A stretch of DNA of 64,000 nt from CAVREM01 sp963728825 (GTDB lineage Bacteria; Acidobacteriota; Vicinamibacteria; Vicinamibacterales; CAVVIG01): positions 558,001-622,000 of the forward strand of contig CAVSLA010000005.1 of assembly GCA_963728825.1 (NCBI GenBank). Direction: 5' to 3'. The notes beneath the pieces were generated by a model. It saw only the letters and a program-made list of their open reading frames with translations. It did no database searches and was not told the origin of the DNA. The position numbers were made by a program, and so were the translations under genes. Positions 1 to 9,369 of the stretch are shown piece after piece (position 1 is the first letter of the stretch; each line of letters starts with the position of its first letter).

Positions 1-866
1 ACGAACAGGCGGCCCTTCGAGTCGAAGGCGAGGCTGTGAGGAGTGCTGAACTGACCGGGACCCGAACCGGCCTCGCCCCAGGTCTTGAGCAACTTGCCCT
101 CGGGCGTGAACTTCATGATCCGGCCGCCGGCGCCGTGGACCATCGACACGAAGATTTCGCCCTTCTGATTGGTGATGACGTCGTTCGGCTGCCAGCAGCA
201 ATCGGGGGCGTCGGCGCCGCCCGGCTTGCCGATGGTCATCAGCGGCTTGCCAGCCGGGCTGAACTTGTGGACCTGATGGCCCTTCGTTGCCCCCGGCCGC
301 GGAATCGGCAACGCTGCCGCAGCACCGCGCGCCGCCTGACCTCCTGCCGCGTCGCCTCGACCACCACCGGCCCGTCCGCCCGCCGCGGCTGCACCGCGAC
401 CTGCCGCGTCGGCATCGCCGCGGCCGCGAGCGGCACCGGCCGCCGGCGCCGCACCGCTCAACGCGCCACGTCCGCCGTTACCCGAGTCGTCCTGATAATC
501 CGTCACCCAGATGTTGCCGTCGCGATCGACGTGGATGCCGTGCGGAGAGACGATCATGCCGCGTCCGAAGCTGGTCACCAGATTCCCCTTGGCGTCGAAC
601 TTGAGAATCGGATCAACCGGATTCGACACACACGAGCTGTTGCCGCCGCATCGTTCGGCCACCCAGATCGATTGACCATCCCGATCGATCTCGATCGCGC
701 TCGTCGCCCCCCATTGCCGGCCCGCCGGAAGCTTGAAGAAATTCTCGACGACCGCGTAGGGATTCGGTCGGTCGTTGACAGGCTCGACCTTGGCCTGCGC
801 GAATGCCCGCCATCCTGACAGCGCGAGCACGGCAGCGACGGCGACGGCCATCAAGTTACGAGTCAT
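1..866 (-). CDS. secreted NHL-repeat six-bladed beta-propeller protein (3' end outside window)
   Basis: The frame is open from an ATG at 866 to the window edge, so the C-terminus is missing. It begins with a signal peptide (MTRNLMAVAVAAVLALSGW, cleavage after AFA-Q near residue 24). NHL-type blades follow, recognisable by SIWVAERCGG, HGIHVDRDGNIWVTD, KFSPAGK and CCWQPNDVITNQKGEIFV. Between blades, residues about 127-192, lies a Gly/Ala/Arg-rich low-complexity insert. It is a close paralogue of the next gene upstream on the same strand, with the same insert site, so a tandem duplication is likely. NHL propellers bind ligands or partners or act as lyases; no catalytic residues can be assigned, and the substrate is unknown. 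Confidence 0.8.
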   Translation of the reverse strand, partial: MTRNLMAVAVAAVLALSGWRAFAQAKVEPVNDRPNPYAVVENFFKLPAGRQWGATSAIEIDRDGQSIWVAERCGGNSSCVSNPVDPILKFDAKGNLVTSFGRGMIVSPHGIHVDRDGNIWVTDYQDDSGNGGRGALSGAAPAAGAARGRGDADAAGRGAAAAGGRAGGGRGDAAGGQAARGAAAALPIPRPGATKGHQVHKFSPAGKPLMTIGKPGGADAPDCCWQPNDVITNQKGEIFVSMVHGAGGRIMKFTPEGKLLKTWGEAGSGPGQFSTPHSLAFDSKGRLF

Positions 867-884
867 TCGCGCCTCCCCATTGAC

Positions 885-908
885 GCCGGGACCAAAAGGA
901 CCCGGCCT
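885..908. repeat. short intergenic hairpin of the CTAC-ending family
   Basis: GCCGGGACC, a short A-rich loop and GGACCCGGC, then CTAC, form an imperfect hairpin between the two NHL genes. It overlaps the stop codon of the upstream gene. The same design recurs near 2311-2386 and 21303-21324. It could act as a transcription terminator for the minus-strand genes or be a dispersed REP-like element. Confidence 0.45.
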
Positions 909-2263
909 ACTTCTTCCTGATGTATTTCTGCAGCTTGCGCGGGCCGACCTCCGCGCCGTAGACGTTGCCGGCTGCGTCGACGGCGACGCCTTCGGCCGCC
1001 AGCGTGCCTGTCGGTCCTGGTGTTCCGTCCGCCCGCGTCAGGACCGCCTTGCCGTCCTTTTCCGCAAACGTCACGCCTTCGCCGGACGGATCCGGAATGA
1101 ATCCGATAATCTTGCCGTCCTTGACGCTGCCCCAGCGGATGCCGCGCTTCCAGGCGCCGTGCGCGGGATTGACGGAGCCCGACTCCGAGTCGGCGGAGTA
1201 CAGCATGCCGTTGCGATCGATGAACAGACCGCTCGGCCGGCTGAACTGCGGCCAGTCCGCGATGAACTTGCCGGTCTGATCGAAGATCTGTACGCGGTTG
1301 TTGCCACGATCACCGACGAACAGACGCCCCTGCGCATCGAAGGCGAGGGCGTGCGGCTGATTGAACTCGCCAGGCCCCGCGCCGCGCTTGCCGAACTGCC
1401 GGACGATCTTCTTCCCATCCGGGCTGTAGACCAGCACGCGATCGTTCTGATTGGTGCCGTGGCCTTCAGAGATGAAGATCTCGCCCTTCTCGTTCGTGAT
1501 CACGTCGTTCGGCTGCCAGCAGCACTGATCGGGACCGGTCGCGCCGCCGGCAACGCCGATCGTCAGCAGCACGTTTGCCCTCGGGACTGAACTTGAAGAC
1601 CTGGTGACCGACCGTTGCTCCCGGCGGAGGCGCGGTCGGCGCGGCACCGCGTCCGCCGCCCTGGCCTCCGGCCGCGGCGCCACCACCTGCCGCCGCCCCA
1701 CCGCCCGCCGCTCCGCCGCCAGCGGCCGCGCCGCCCGCAGGCGCGCCGCCCACAGCTGCTCCGCCGCCCGCCGCGGCGCCTCCGCCCGCGCCAGCTCCGG
1801 CTCCAGCCCCAGCGCCCGCACCACGACCAGCACCGGCACCGCGAGCCGCTTGCGGTGCGTTGCCGTTGCCGTCGGTGACCCAGACGTTGCCGTCGCGATC
1901 GACGTGAATACCGTGCGGGAAGGCCATCAGGCCCGCGCCGAAGCTTCTGACGAGCTTGCCCGACTCATCGAACAGGAGCACCGGGTCGAGCGGCGACATC
2001 TTGCCGGTGGTCGGTTCAGCAACGCACGTGTTGGCGCCACAGCGCTCGGCCACCCAGATCGAACGGCCGTCACGCGCGATGTCGACGGCGCTCGTCGAGC
2101 CCCACGTCCGTCCGTCCGGCATCTTGAAGTGGCCTTCAACCGTTTGAAACGGGTTGGGCGCGTCGTTGGTCGGGGCGGCGGCTGTCTGGGCGTACAGAAC
2201 CCAACCGCCACTCGACACGACGGCGGCTAAAGCTGCGTATTTCACGCTGCGAAACAGAGACAT
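907..2263 (-). CDS. secreted NHL-repeat beta-propeller protein, interrupted by a frameshift at 1573
   Basis: Paralogue of the neighbouring propeller gene. It starts at ATG 2263 with a signal peptide ending near LYAQ and the blades SIWVAERCGANTC and HGIHVDRDGNVWVTD. Residues about 138-216 form a very long Gly/Ala tract. After FSPEGK (residue 230) the frame breaks. Removing the one base at 1573 restores VLLTIGVAGG, CCWQPNDVITNEKGEIFIS and the remaining NHL blades down to KLQKYIRKK at 907, exactly parallel to the paralogue's FSPAGKPLMTIG. The restored protein would be about 450 residues. As written it yields a truncated product and a headless C-terminal frame. Sequencing error or a recent mutation are both possible. 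Confidence 0.75.
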
Positions 2264-2310
2264 GCTGGCCTCCTGGAAGCCCGTTAAAAAAGCGCCTCGG
2301 ATTATATCTG

Positions 2311-2426
2311 TACGTAGCCGGGCCTGAAGAGGCCCGGCCTACGTACGTAGGGCGCACGTCGCCGGGCCTGAAGAGGCCTGGCCTACGTACGTGAAGGGTA
2401 CGTAAGGCGCACCTCTTAGGTGCGCC
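2311..2426. repeat. cluster of three intergenic hairpins
   Basis: This lies between the NHL gene's start and the PH-domain gene's stop. Two copies of GCCGGGCCT-gaag-AGGCCcGGC, each followed by CTACGTA, sit at 2317-2343 and 2361-2390. A different perfect hairpin, GGCGCACCT-ctt-AGGTGCGCC, sits at 2406-2426. Stems are 8-9 bp and strong. They lie just downstream of a minus-strand stop codon, so they may terminate that transcript. The repeated CTACGTA flank suggests a dispersed repeat family rather than a plain terminator. Confidence 0.6.
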
Positions 2427-2437
2427 TCGTCAATCGC

Positions 2438-3946
2438 CTACCAATGAAAGGCCGTGTCGGCAGCCTGCGTCGCCAGCCTGAGCTGCAGCTCTTCGGCTCC
2501 GGCGCGCGGAAGGTATGGGATGTCGATGCGGTGAGATCGCTCGTTGGCGCCCGCGGTATCGACGCGGACCCTCGCCATCGAGAAGCGGCGGTCGAACGGC
2601 GACTCGCGGAGCGTCACCGCCTGAATCCTCGACACTCTCGCGATCGTCGTGCTTCGCCAGATCCACCCGCTCGTGAAGAGGACCTGTTGTTCGTTCGCGA
2701 CCCATTTCAAATGGCGGACGTACTGATGGGCGGCGTAGACGCTCCACGGAAAGACGAGCGCGGCGAACACCACCGCCCACCAGCCAAAAATCAGCGCGGC
2801 GGGAATGCACGACAGCGCCGCGCCGAACAGACGTGGCTTGATCGCGCGCCGGAACGCCCGCGGATGCGCGCTGTGCCAATCGGCGCGCGCGCGCGGATCG
2901 GTGCCGTCGCTCCCGGGCAGCACCTCGGCGAGCAGCTGCCCGAGCGCCGCGGGTCGAATGAGCGGCGCGAGCCATTCGCGGGCGCTCGCCTGATTCTCCT
3001 GGCCGGCCCGCCCACCCGCCGTCTCGACACGAACCGAGACGCGATTTGCCAGCCGATACAGCGGACCTTCCCGAATCGACAGTGACTGAATCCGCCGGAT
3101 GGGAATCGTGGCGGTGACGCGCGTGAACAGGCCGAAGTCGATCCGGAGATCTTCTCCTGCTTTCGTCAGCCTGAATCCGTAAAGCCGCACGACCGCCCAG
3201 CCCATCGAGACGCCGCGGACGACCGCGAGGAAACCCAACAGTCCGGCGGCGCCCAGCGCGATCTGGGTCAGCGTCAGTGTCCGGCCGGTCACCAGGCTGC
3301 CGATCATCGCGCGCACCAGCCCTTCGCGCTCCGTGTCGTTGCCGAAGATCGGCTCCCAGATGCGGTCCAGCAGGCCGAACTCCCAGAGCAGGCCGTAGAG
3401 CGCGCCGATGACCACCATTCCGTGATTGACGAGAAAACCATGGAGCAGCAGCTCGCGGAGCGGCATCTCGAGCAGCGCTGGACGAGGCGCGCTGGTGACC
3501 TCGCCCGCCGGCACCTGGTGCGCAAACACGCGTCGGCGCATCTCGTCGAGCGCCGACGCCCGCAGCACGCTGATGGTCGCCTCGGGTTCGGTGCCGGCGC
3601 CGGTCTCGACGCGCACCTCGATCACGCGCAGCAGACGATGGAACACGTTCTGGACGGCGTCGAGGTTCTGGATCCGCGCGTAGGGAATGTGGCGTTCGTT
3701 GCGAAAGATGATGCCGGAGCGGATCACCAGCTCGGTACCCTCATAGCGCAGCCGGAACGACAGATAGCGCACGACCGCCACCACCGCGGCCGGAATCAGC
3801 AGCAGCATCAGCCAGCCGTCGAAGTTCGGCCCCGGCCGCCGCGCGGCGATCACCAGCCCGACCAGGCCGGGCACCGCAAACGCCTTCAGGCTCTTGCCGA
3901 ACGAGAACAGTATCGACGCGGGATGCAGCCGTTCCTCAGACGGCAT
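2438..3946 (-). CDS. bacterial PH-domain (YdbT-like) multi-copy membrane protein
   Basis: About 502 residues with three repeats of a membrane-hairpin plus bacterial PH (bPH2, former DUF304) unit. The units show as RYEGTELVIRSGIIFRNERHIPYARIQNLD, then LTKAGEDLRIDFGLFTR...IPIRRIQSLSIREG, then NEQQVLFTSGWIWRSTTIARVSRIQAVTLRESP (read as spaced motifs). Hydrophobic pairs lie near residues 15-50, 200-270 and 380-420. I chose ATG 3946 rather than upstream starts because PSEERLHPASI is the family-like N-terminus and it overlaps the previous gene's stop by 11 bases, which implies translational coupling. YdbS/YdbT-type pairs are known as membrane proteins linked to antimicrobial-peptide tolerance in Bacillus; the role here is inferred only from family. 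Confidence 0.82.
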   Translation of the reverse strand: MPSEERLHPASILFSFGKSLKAFAVPGLVGLVIAARRPGPNFDGWLMLLLIPAAVVAVVRYLSFRLRYEGTELVIRSGIIFRNERHIPYARIQNLDAVQNVFHRLLRVIEVRVETGAGTEPEATISVLRASALDEMRRRVFAHQVPAGEVTSAPRPALLEMPLRELLLHGFLVNHGMVVIGALYGLLWEFGLLDRIWEPIFGNDTEREGLVRAMIGSLVTGRTLTLTQIALGAAGLLGFLAVVRGVSMGWAVVRLYGFRLTKAGEDLRIDFGLFTRVTATIPIRRIQSLSIREGPLYRLANRVSVRVETAGGRAGQENQASAREWLAPLIRPAALGQLLAEVLPGSDGTDPRARADWHSAHPRAFRRAIKPRLFGAALSCIPAALIFGWWAVVFAALVFPWSVYAAHQYVRHLKWVANEQQVLFTSGWIWRSTTIARVSRIQAVTLRESPFDRRFSMARVRVDTAGANERSHRIDIPYLPRAGAEELQLRLATQAADTAFHW

Positions 3947-4460
3947 CGCTCTCCTCGCGCGGCAGCAGGTGCTCGCGAATCTGCAGAGCCCGCTCATGGG
4001 CCAGCCCGGGCAGATCGACCCGCGAATGATCGGTGCCCGCCGTGTAGATCACCAGCGTGCCGAGCCCGTGCGTGCGCTCGAGGGGCCCCTGCGACACATC
4101 GGTGTGCTGGACGCGTGAGGTCGGCACGTTGACGATCGTCCGCCAGTAGACGCCGCTGCGAATCTCGATGCCGCGCGCATCCACCCGGTAGGAGGTATGA
4201 CGGTAGGCGAGCGCCGGCCAGGTCTGCGCATGCCACGCCATCGCCGCGTTGAAGATCACCCACCCGGCCGCCACTGCGGCCAGCACCAGCAGCGAGAAGC
4301 CGGCTGACGCCCAGACAATGAGCGCGGCAACGAACGAGGCGCCGGCCATGACAACCGCGACGATCCAGCCGATTTTCTGTTGAAGCGGGATGTAGCGTGG
4401 ATCGAGCTGCCGGTCGACGCCGTCGGCAACGCCGTCCTGGGGACGGACGTCTTCAGTCAC
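3936..4460 (-). CDS. bacterial PH-domain (YdbS-like) membrane protein
   Basis: 174 residues: two transmembrane helices (about 29-73) followed by one bPH2 domain with the signature SYRVDARGIEIRSGVYWR, TSRVQHTDVSQGPLER and LGTLVIYTAGT. This is the short partner of the downstream three-unit YdbT-like protein, and the two genes overlap. It lies 14 bases downstream of a rhomboid-like gene, so the three are probably one operon. Function in this organism is unknown; the family is associated with the cell envelope. Confidence 0.82.
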   Translation of the reverse strand: MTEDVRPQDGVADGVDRQLDPRYIPLQQKIGWIVAVVMAGASFVAALIVWASAGFSLLVLAAVAAGWVIFNAAMAWHAQTWPALAYRHTSYRVDARGIEIRSGVYWRTIVNVPTSRVQHTDVSQGPLERTHGLGTLVIYTAGTDHSRVDLPGLAHERALQIREHLLPREESDAV

Positions 4461-4474
4461 GGGCCATCATGGCC

Positions 4475-5749
4475 CTATTTTGGATCAGAGCGCATCCGCG
4501 GCGCCGGCTTGGGGCGCTCGCTCTTGCGCGCGGCGCTCTTGGCAGCCTCAGCCTTCTCGGCCTCAGCCACGGCGTCTTCCTTGGGAGGATCCTCTTTCGG
4601 CTTGAGGCGCTCGAGGGCTCCGAGCGACGCCCGTTCGGTGCGCTCGGCCTGACGAAGCCGCTGCATGTTGGTGGTCCGCAGTCCTTCGGAGCGCAGGCGC
4701 CAGCTCTCGCTGCGGAGACGCAGATACTCCTCGGCGTCGGTGACCAGCGGCTGCTGCTCCGACGGCACGCTGCCGAGCGCAGTCACCCGCTTCTCGGCGG
4801 CCTGCAGCTCGGGCATGATCGACTGCTCGATCAGCTGGATGAGCGCGTCGGTTTTAATGCGTCCCTGCCGGAATTTCTCGACCGCCGCGTTGTAGGCATC
4901 GGCCGTGCGCCGTTCGAGCGCCACGACATTGGCCATCTCCGGCCGAACGTCGATGATGTTGCCAATCGAGAACGCCAGCGCGATGGTGATGATCGCCGTG
5001 GCGGACAGCGCGGCGGCGATCCGGCGGATCGGCGGCTTCCGCTCGCCCACACCGAACGCGAACACCGCGCCGCAGCCGAGCCCGGTCACAAGGCCAACGA
5101 TGGCCGCCGTGCCGTTGCCGGACGCCGCCAGCTGGTACAACACGAACACCGCGGCCGCCGGCAGCATGCGCTTGATCGCCAGAAAGGGCAGCGTCACCGG
5201 CGAAGGCCAGATCACGCCGGCGGCAATCGCCACGATCAGCAGACCGTACAGCCCGAACACCGCCGGTGACGCGCCGACGTTGACACCGACTGGATTGGTT
5301 GCGAGCTGCGCGACCCCGGCCGTCGCCGCGGAGCCGAAGAACACGGCGGCAAACGCCGTGTGGCCGACCAGACGCTCCAGCAGTATGGCCGGCTGTGCGA
5401 ACGCCAGGAGGTTCACGATCAAGGCGATCACGCCCGGCTGCACGAATGTCCCGGTCACCAGCCGCCACCATTCCCCAGCGGTGGTGAGCGGACCCACGTT
5501 GCCGATGCCCTCGGCGCTGCTGGCGACGAACGCCAGCACGATGGCGATCGCGATCGCCGGCCCGACGAACACTCGGCTCGTGCGCTCGCGCAGGTTGGTC
5601 CGCAGCGGCTCGCAGGGACGGATCCGCGCTCGGGCCTCTCGCAATTCTTTGAGGAGATCGACGCCGCGGCCGACAGCCCGCTTCCGCTCGTCGGCCGTCA
5701 TCAGACGGATGACGACCGCTGCCACGACGAGGAGCGCGATCAGGAGCAC
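4475..5749 (-). CDS. rhomboid-family membrane protein, probably proteolytically inactive
   Basis: 424 residues from a GTG start. Six or so membrane helices lie between residues 60 and 235 in rhomboid order: GEWWRLVTGTFVQPG, NLLAF, and VNVGASPAVFGLYGLL with the serine at 161 in the nucleophile position. The helix that normally carries the catalytic histidine (typically AAHLGG) reads TAAIVGLVTG, with Ile217 where His is expected, and the oxyanion-side His before NLLAF is also missing. The last 180 residues are a charged, helical tail ending in a Lys/Glu/Pro-rich segment. It is upstream of the YdbS/YdbT pair in the same operon. Likely a rhomboid pseudoprotease; a divergent active enzyme cannot be excluded. 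Confidence 0.7.
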   Translation of the reverse strand: MLLIALLVVAAVVIRLMTADERKRAVGRGVDLLKELREARARIRPCEPLRTNLRERTSRVFVGPAIAIAIVLAFVASSAEGIGNVGPLTTAGEWWRLVTGTFVQPGVIALIVNLLAFAQPAILLERLVGHTAFAAVFFGSAATAGVAQLATNPVGVNVGASPAVFGLYGLLIVAIAAGVIWPSPVTLPFLAIKRMLPAAAVFVLYQLAASGNGTAAIVGLVTGLGCGAVFAFGVGERKPPIRRIAAALSATAIITIALAFSIGNIIDVRPEMANVVALERRTADAYNAAVEKFRQGRIKTDALIQLIEQSIMPELQAAEKRVTALGSVPSEQQPLVTDAEEYLRLRSESWRLRSEGLRTTNMQRLRQAERTERASLGALERLKPKEDPPKEDAVAEAEKAEAAKSAARKSERPKPAPRMRSDPK

Positions 5750-5882
5750 ACTGCGGCATTCTCAAGAGGTGTGCCAGAAAACGCGGGCCGGAGCGGCCGC
5801 AAAGCACACAAAGGACACGAGATGCCCCGCGTCAGCGGGCGCGGCCGATTTCAGAACTGAACACCGCGAGCGCGATTTGTAA

Positions 5883-6827
5883 TCAGCTCAGACGGATGCG
5901 CGTCAGGAATTCACGCACCTTCGTGTAGATCTGCGACCGTTCTTCAGGACGGAAATTGCCGTGCCCGCCCTTGAGGACCGTGTGCAGCTCGTGGTTGACG
6001 CCGGCCTTGACCATCGCGTCGTGCAGGCGGGTCGCGTGCGAATACGGGACGATCGGATCCGAATCGCCGTGGATGGTCAGCACCGGCGGCAAGCCGGGGC
6101 GGACGTAGGTGAGCGGTGACATGCTCTTCGCGAGCTCGACTTTGTACGGCAGCGCGCCAATCCACTGCACGGCGTACGACCGCGCGTTGGCGCCGGCCAG
6201 CATGTCGTTCAGATCGGTGATGCCGTACCAGTTCACGATCGCGGCCACCGGTGGCACGGCGTTGTCGAATCCGGTAAAGCCGCCGCCCGAACAGATATTG
6301 GTGAAGCCCGCGGCGGCGGGAATCATCCCTGCCGCCAGCGCGAGATGACCGCCAGCTGATTCGCCGGTCACGACGATGCGCTGCGTGTCGATGTTGAACT
6401 GCTTGGCCTGCATGGGCGCTGCAATGTAACGAAGCGCGCACTGCGCATCTTCAACAGCCGCCGGTGCGCCGGCGACGCGCAGCAGTCGATATCCGACGTT
6501 GACCACGTTCCAGCCCATTTCGATCCACGGCATGAACGACATGATCGCCGAGTCCTTCGAGCCGGCCACCCAGCCGCCGCCGTGGTAGAACAGCACGGTC
6601 GGCTGCGGCGTCTGGACATCGCGACGGCGGTAGACGTCGAGCTTCAACTCGACGCCGCTCGCGGTGAGATAGGTCACGTCGGGCGTGACCACATAGCGGT
6701 TCGCCAGATGGGTGGCCCATCCTGCGGCCTGAGGTGGAGTGGCGACGGCCGGCGCCTGCGCGGCCAACGTGGCACCGATGATCGCAGCGCCCGCGATCGC
6801 GAGCACAACATGCCTGGACATCCGCAT
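5883..6827 (-). CDS. secreted alpha/beta hydrolase (carboxylesterase / BD-FAE-like)
   Basis: 314 residues with an N-terminal signal peptide (to about residue 23, LAAQ). Hydrolase landmarks are complete: oxyanion-hole HGGGW at 82-86, nucleophile elbow GESAGG with Ser157, acid Asp257 in HGDSDPIVP, and His289 in KGGHGNF. HGGGW is typical of the hormone-sensitive-lipase/acetyl-esterase branch, which cleaves acyl esters, for example on plant polymers or xenobiotics. The natural substrate cannot be read from the sequence. It is followed 70 bases on by an unrelated secreted protein. Confidence 0.85.
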   Translation of the reverse strand: MRMSRHVVLAIAGAAIIGATLAAQAPAVATPPQAAGWATHLANRYVVTPDVTYLTASGVELKLDVYRRRDVQTPQPTVLFYHGGGWVAGSKDSAIMSFMPWIEMGWNVVNVGYRLLRVAGAPAAVEDAQCALRYIAAPMQAKQFNIDTQRIVVTGESAGGHLALAAGMIPAAAGFTNICSGGGFTGFDNAVPPVAAIVNWYGITDLNDMLAGANARSYAVQWIGALPYKVELAKSMSPLTYVRPGLPPVLTIHGDSDPIVPYSHATRLHDAMVKAGVNHELHTVLKGGHGNFRPEERSQIYTKVREFLTRIRLS

Positions 6828-6899
6828 GGTTACAACTCCTGTAGGGCCGACGTCTGAAGGTTGTCGGCGCCTCGAGATCCGCCTGGAACGGGATTCATA

Positions 6900-7831
6900 T
6901 CACCGGGTGACGGTGACCGTGATGTTGTCGTAGGCGAAGAGGGATCCGTCGCTGGCCGCGCCGCGCAGGACGTAGGTGCCGGGCTCCGCGAAGGTCGCCT
7001 GTGCCGTCCAGCGGTTGTCAGGCGGCGGTTCGGGAAGGATGTACGGCGGCGACCACGGCGAGTTGGCGTAGGCGCGCGAATCGGTCCACGTCTTCATCTG
7101 CTCCGGACTGAACGTCACCGCGGCTGCTTTGCCGCGATACACCAGCCACGAAAAACGCAGGCCGGCGGGGCTTGACATCACGGCGGTCTGCAACGGCCGG
7201 TAGACTGTTGCCGGCGTGGGTGCGGGCGCTCCACCCCGTCCGGCCCGTCGGGCCGGCACATTGTCCGGATCTTTCGCCACCACTGCCAGCGCGAGCGGCT
7301 CGCCTACTTTGACGGTGCGTCGCTTCTCGCCTTCGATGGCCAGTTCCGGCGCGACATTGCTGCGCAGCTCGTCGCGGAGGCTGCCGCCGTCTCCGCCCAC
7401 TTCAGTTGAAATCGTCTGCGGATCGATCTGATAGTCGGTCTTCAGCGACGCGTACGCCTTCTCGACCTTGTCGTGCGTCTTGAGCGTCCAGATCAGTTCC
7501 TTGGTGCCGAAGTCCTTCGGCACACGGATCGTGAACAGGAAGGGGTTGCGCCGCGGGTAGAAATGCGTCGGCTGCCCTTGATCCGGACCGCCGGGCTCGA
7601 TGCTGTTGTCGGGGCCAATCGGGATGTCGAAGTGCTCCTCCCAGTTGGAGTTCATGTACCCGAAAAACATCGTGAACGACCCGTCGGCGTTCGGCCACCA
7701 GCCCTCATAGGCCGGCGACACGCTTTGACCGTTCAGGTACATGTACCTGGTCTGCGCGCCGTCGTTTCAATAACGAGCAGCAACGCCAGCGCGCCGACGA
7801 GAAGAGAACGGAGGTTGTTCCGGTGATTCAC
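6900..7831 (-). CDS. secreted protein of unknown function, frame broken in the signal peptide
   Basis: The body runs from MYLNGQSVSPAYEGWW (ATG 7742) to ITVTVTR, with an Ig-like C-terminal segment (GTYVLRGAASDGSLFAYDN). Alone it would have no signal peptide. A signal-like sequence (VNHRNNLRSLLVGALALLLVIETTA) starts at GTG 7831 in another frame. A one-base loss, or two-base gain, in the GCGCG run at 7755-7760 would join it to QTRYMYLNGQ. I therefore treat 6900-7831 as one interrupted gene. It contains a short Gly/Ala/Pro insert (RRAGRGGAPAPTPATV). It lies 38 bases downstream of the cytochrome-type gene on the same strand and probably shares its operon. I do not recognise a named family. Confidence 0.6.
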
Positions 7832-7868
7832 CAATTCACAAATTCGCCAACTCACCAACTCTCGCTGT
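7826..7868. repeat. degenerate short tandem repeat between genes
   Basis: Imperfect iterations of attcaccaa, ttcacaaat, tcgccaact and caccaactc give a period of about 8-9 bases. The repeat fills the gap between the cytochrome-type gene's stop and the GTG of the downstream gene. It resembles other degenerate repeats in this window in design, not in sequence. Confidence 0.5.
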
Positions 7869-7869
7869 C

Positions 7870-9318
7870 TCACTCCTGGTTCCCCTGCGCGCCTGACGCG
7901 GTCGTCTCGGTCTTCGGAATCGCGGGCGCCCAGCACAGCGGGCAGCCGATGTCGAACTCGTTCCGGCTCTTCATGTTCTGACGGCGCTTCGCCATCTCCT
8001 CCTGGAACTGCTCCTCGGTGAGGGAAACGGAGTAGCCGAGGTCGATGAACATGTTCGCGATCGATCGCCGCCCGCCGCCGGCCCAGTTGCGGGGATCAGC
8101 GGGGTTCTTGTTCGCCGGCGTGGTGTCGAGGAATCCAATCAGGTGCACGATCGTGCCCTTCGGCAGGATCGGCGCGGCATCGTCTTCGTAGACGTACTGC
8201 TTGACCCAGTTGTGGTCGTAGCCGACGCAGTTGAGCGTGATGATGTTCTGCCCCCAAATCGCCTCGAGACACATGCGGACGCCCGGCGCGTGGAGGTGCG
8301 GCTCGAACGCGACGATCTTGGTGTGCTCCTGCAGCACCGCGTAGGAGTGGAGCTCCTGATTGGCGGTGTTCGGCTTCACGTCCATGTCGATGCCGTTGCC
8401 GAGACGGAGGCTGGAGCGGCGGTACTTCGGCTGATGTCCCTTCGGGAAGAATTTGAAACCGAACTCGAGGTGCGCCTTGGTCTCGCGACCGTTGGAGTGC
8501 AGATGATAGGCGCTCAGGTTCAGGGACGAATTCGCCGCCAGCAGCCGTGCGGCTTCGGGCGGGAAGACGTCGGCGTTGCGGCCCACTTCGTGGATCGGCC
8601 AGCTGGTGCCGGCGCCGGCGCCGCCGGCCTCTTCGGCCCCACCGCCGCCACCGCCCCGCTGGCCCGGGACCTCGCTCGAGTAGGTCATGTGGTGCCAAAC
8701 GAAACGGCCACCCACGGTATTGGTCGGTCCGCTCTTGGGGATGTCGTTGATCTCGCGCACTTCCACCGCGGCCACATAGCGATCTTCGGCGAGGCCGGTC
8801 GGCACCATGCCGAGCGAGCCCCACTTGTCGGGACCAGTCGCGGGCACGACGATTTCCGGCGAGCGCAGCACGAGGTCCGGTTCGCCGATCGTCCAGCGAG
8901 CCTGGTTCGTGAAGTCCCGCGGCGGCGGCATGTCGGACGGATTACCGCGCGGCGCGCCGCTGTCGACCCACTTGGCGATCCTGGCGATTTCCTCGGCGCT
9001 CAGCGACGGATCGTCTTTGAAATGCTGGATGCCGATGTTCTTCTCGACGAACCAAGGCGGCATCACGCCGGCGCGCGGCCCCAGGCCGGTGCGCGTTTTG
9101 ATCGCGCGTGACCACGGGCGCACTTCTTCGTAGGTCGTCAGCGGCATCGGCGCGACGCCGGTCGAATTGTGACAATGCTGGCAGCTGCGCTGCAGGATGG
9201 GCGCAATGTCCTTCGAAAACGTCACCTCACCCGTCGACGAGGCGGTCGACTGGGCGCCGGTCGACGCCGACATCACCGCGAAAAGACCAACGGCAACGAC
9301 AAGCGCAGCGATCCTCAT
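7870..9318 (-). CDS. secreted c-type cytochrome-domain protein (copper monooxygenase-like C-terminal part)
   Basis: 482 residues. A signal peptide (to about 22, TGAQ) precedes a cytochrome c segment with one haem motif CQHCH (Cys46, Cys49, His50), a distal VMPPWF methionine region and EIARIAKWVDSGAPRG. The rest resembles the beta-sandwich half of ascorbate-dependent type II copper monooxygenase-like proteins found next to haem domains in acidobacteria, with His-rich spots WHHMTYSSEVPG, FEPHLHAPGVRMCLEA and GYDHNWVKQYVYEDDA. A Gly-rich insert sits after the first His cluster. It probably carries out periplasmic oxidation; the substrate is unknown. Confidence 0.75.
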   Translation of the reverse strand: MRIAALVVAVGLFAVMSASTGAQSTASSTGEVTFSKDIAPILQRSCQHCHNSTGVAPMPLTTYEEVRPWSRAIKTRTGLGPRAGVMPPWFVEKNIGIQHFKDDPSLSAEEIARIAKWVDSGAPRGNPSDMPPPRDFTNQARWTIGEPDLVLRSPEIVVPATGPDKWGSLGMVPTGLAEDRYVAAVEVREINDIPKSGPTNTVGGRFVWHHMTYSSEVPGQRGGGGGGAEEAGGAGAGTSWPIHEVGRNADVFPPEAARLLAANSSLNLSAYHLHSNGRETKAHLEFGFKFFPKGHQPKYRRSSLRLGNGIDMDVKPNTANQELHSYAVLQEHTKIVAFEPHLHAPGVRMCLEAIWGQNIITLNCVGYDHNWVKQYVYEDDAAPILPKGTIVHLIGFLDTTPANKNPADPRNWAGGGRRSIANMFIDLGYSVSLTEEQFQEEMAKRRQNMKSRNEFDIGCPLCWAPAIPKTETTASGAQGNQE

Positions 9319-9369
9319 TACACAGCCTCCCTAATCAACCTCAGAGACTACGTCAAAGGCCGGCTAAGA

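Noticed and set aside
1560..1580. Programmed ribosomal frameshift in the second NHL gene.
   Set aside because: No slippery heptamer or downstream stem is evident, and six further genes are broken in similar ways, so error or mutation is more likely.
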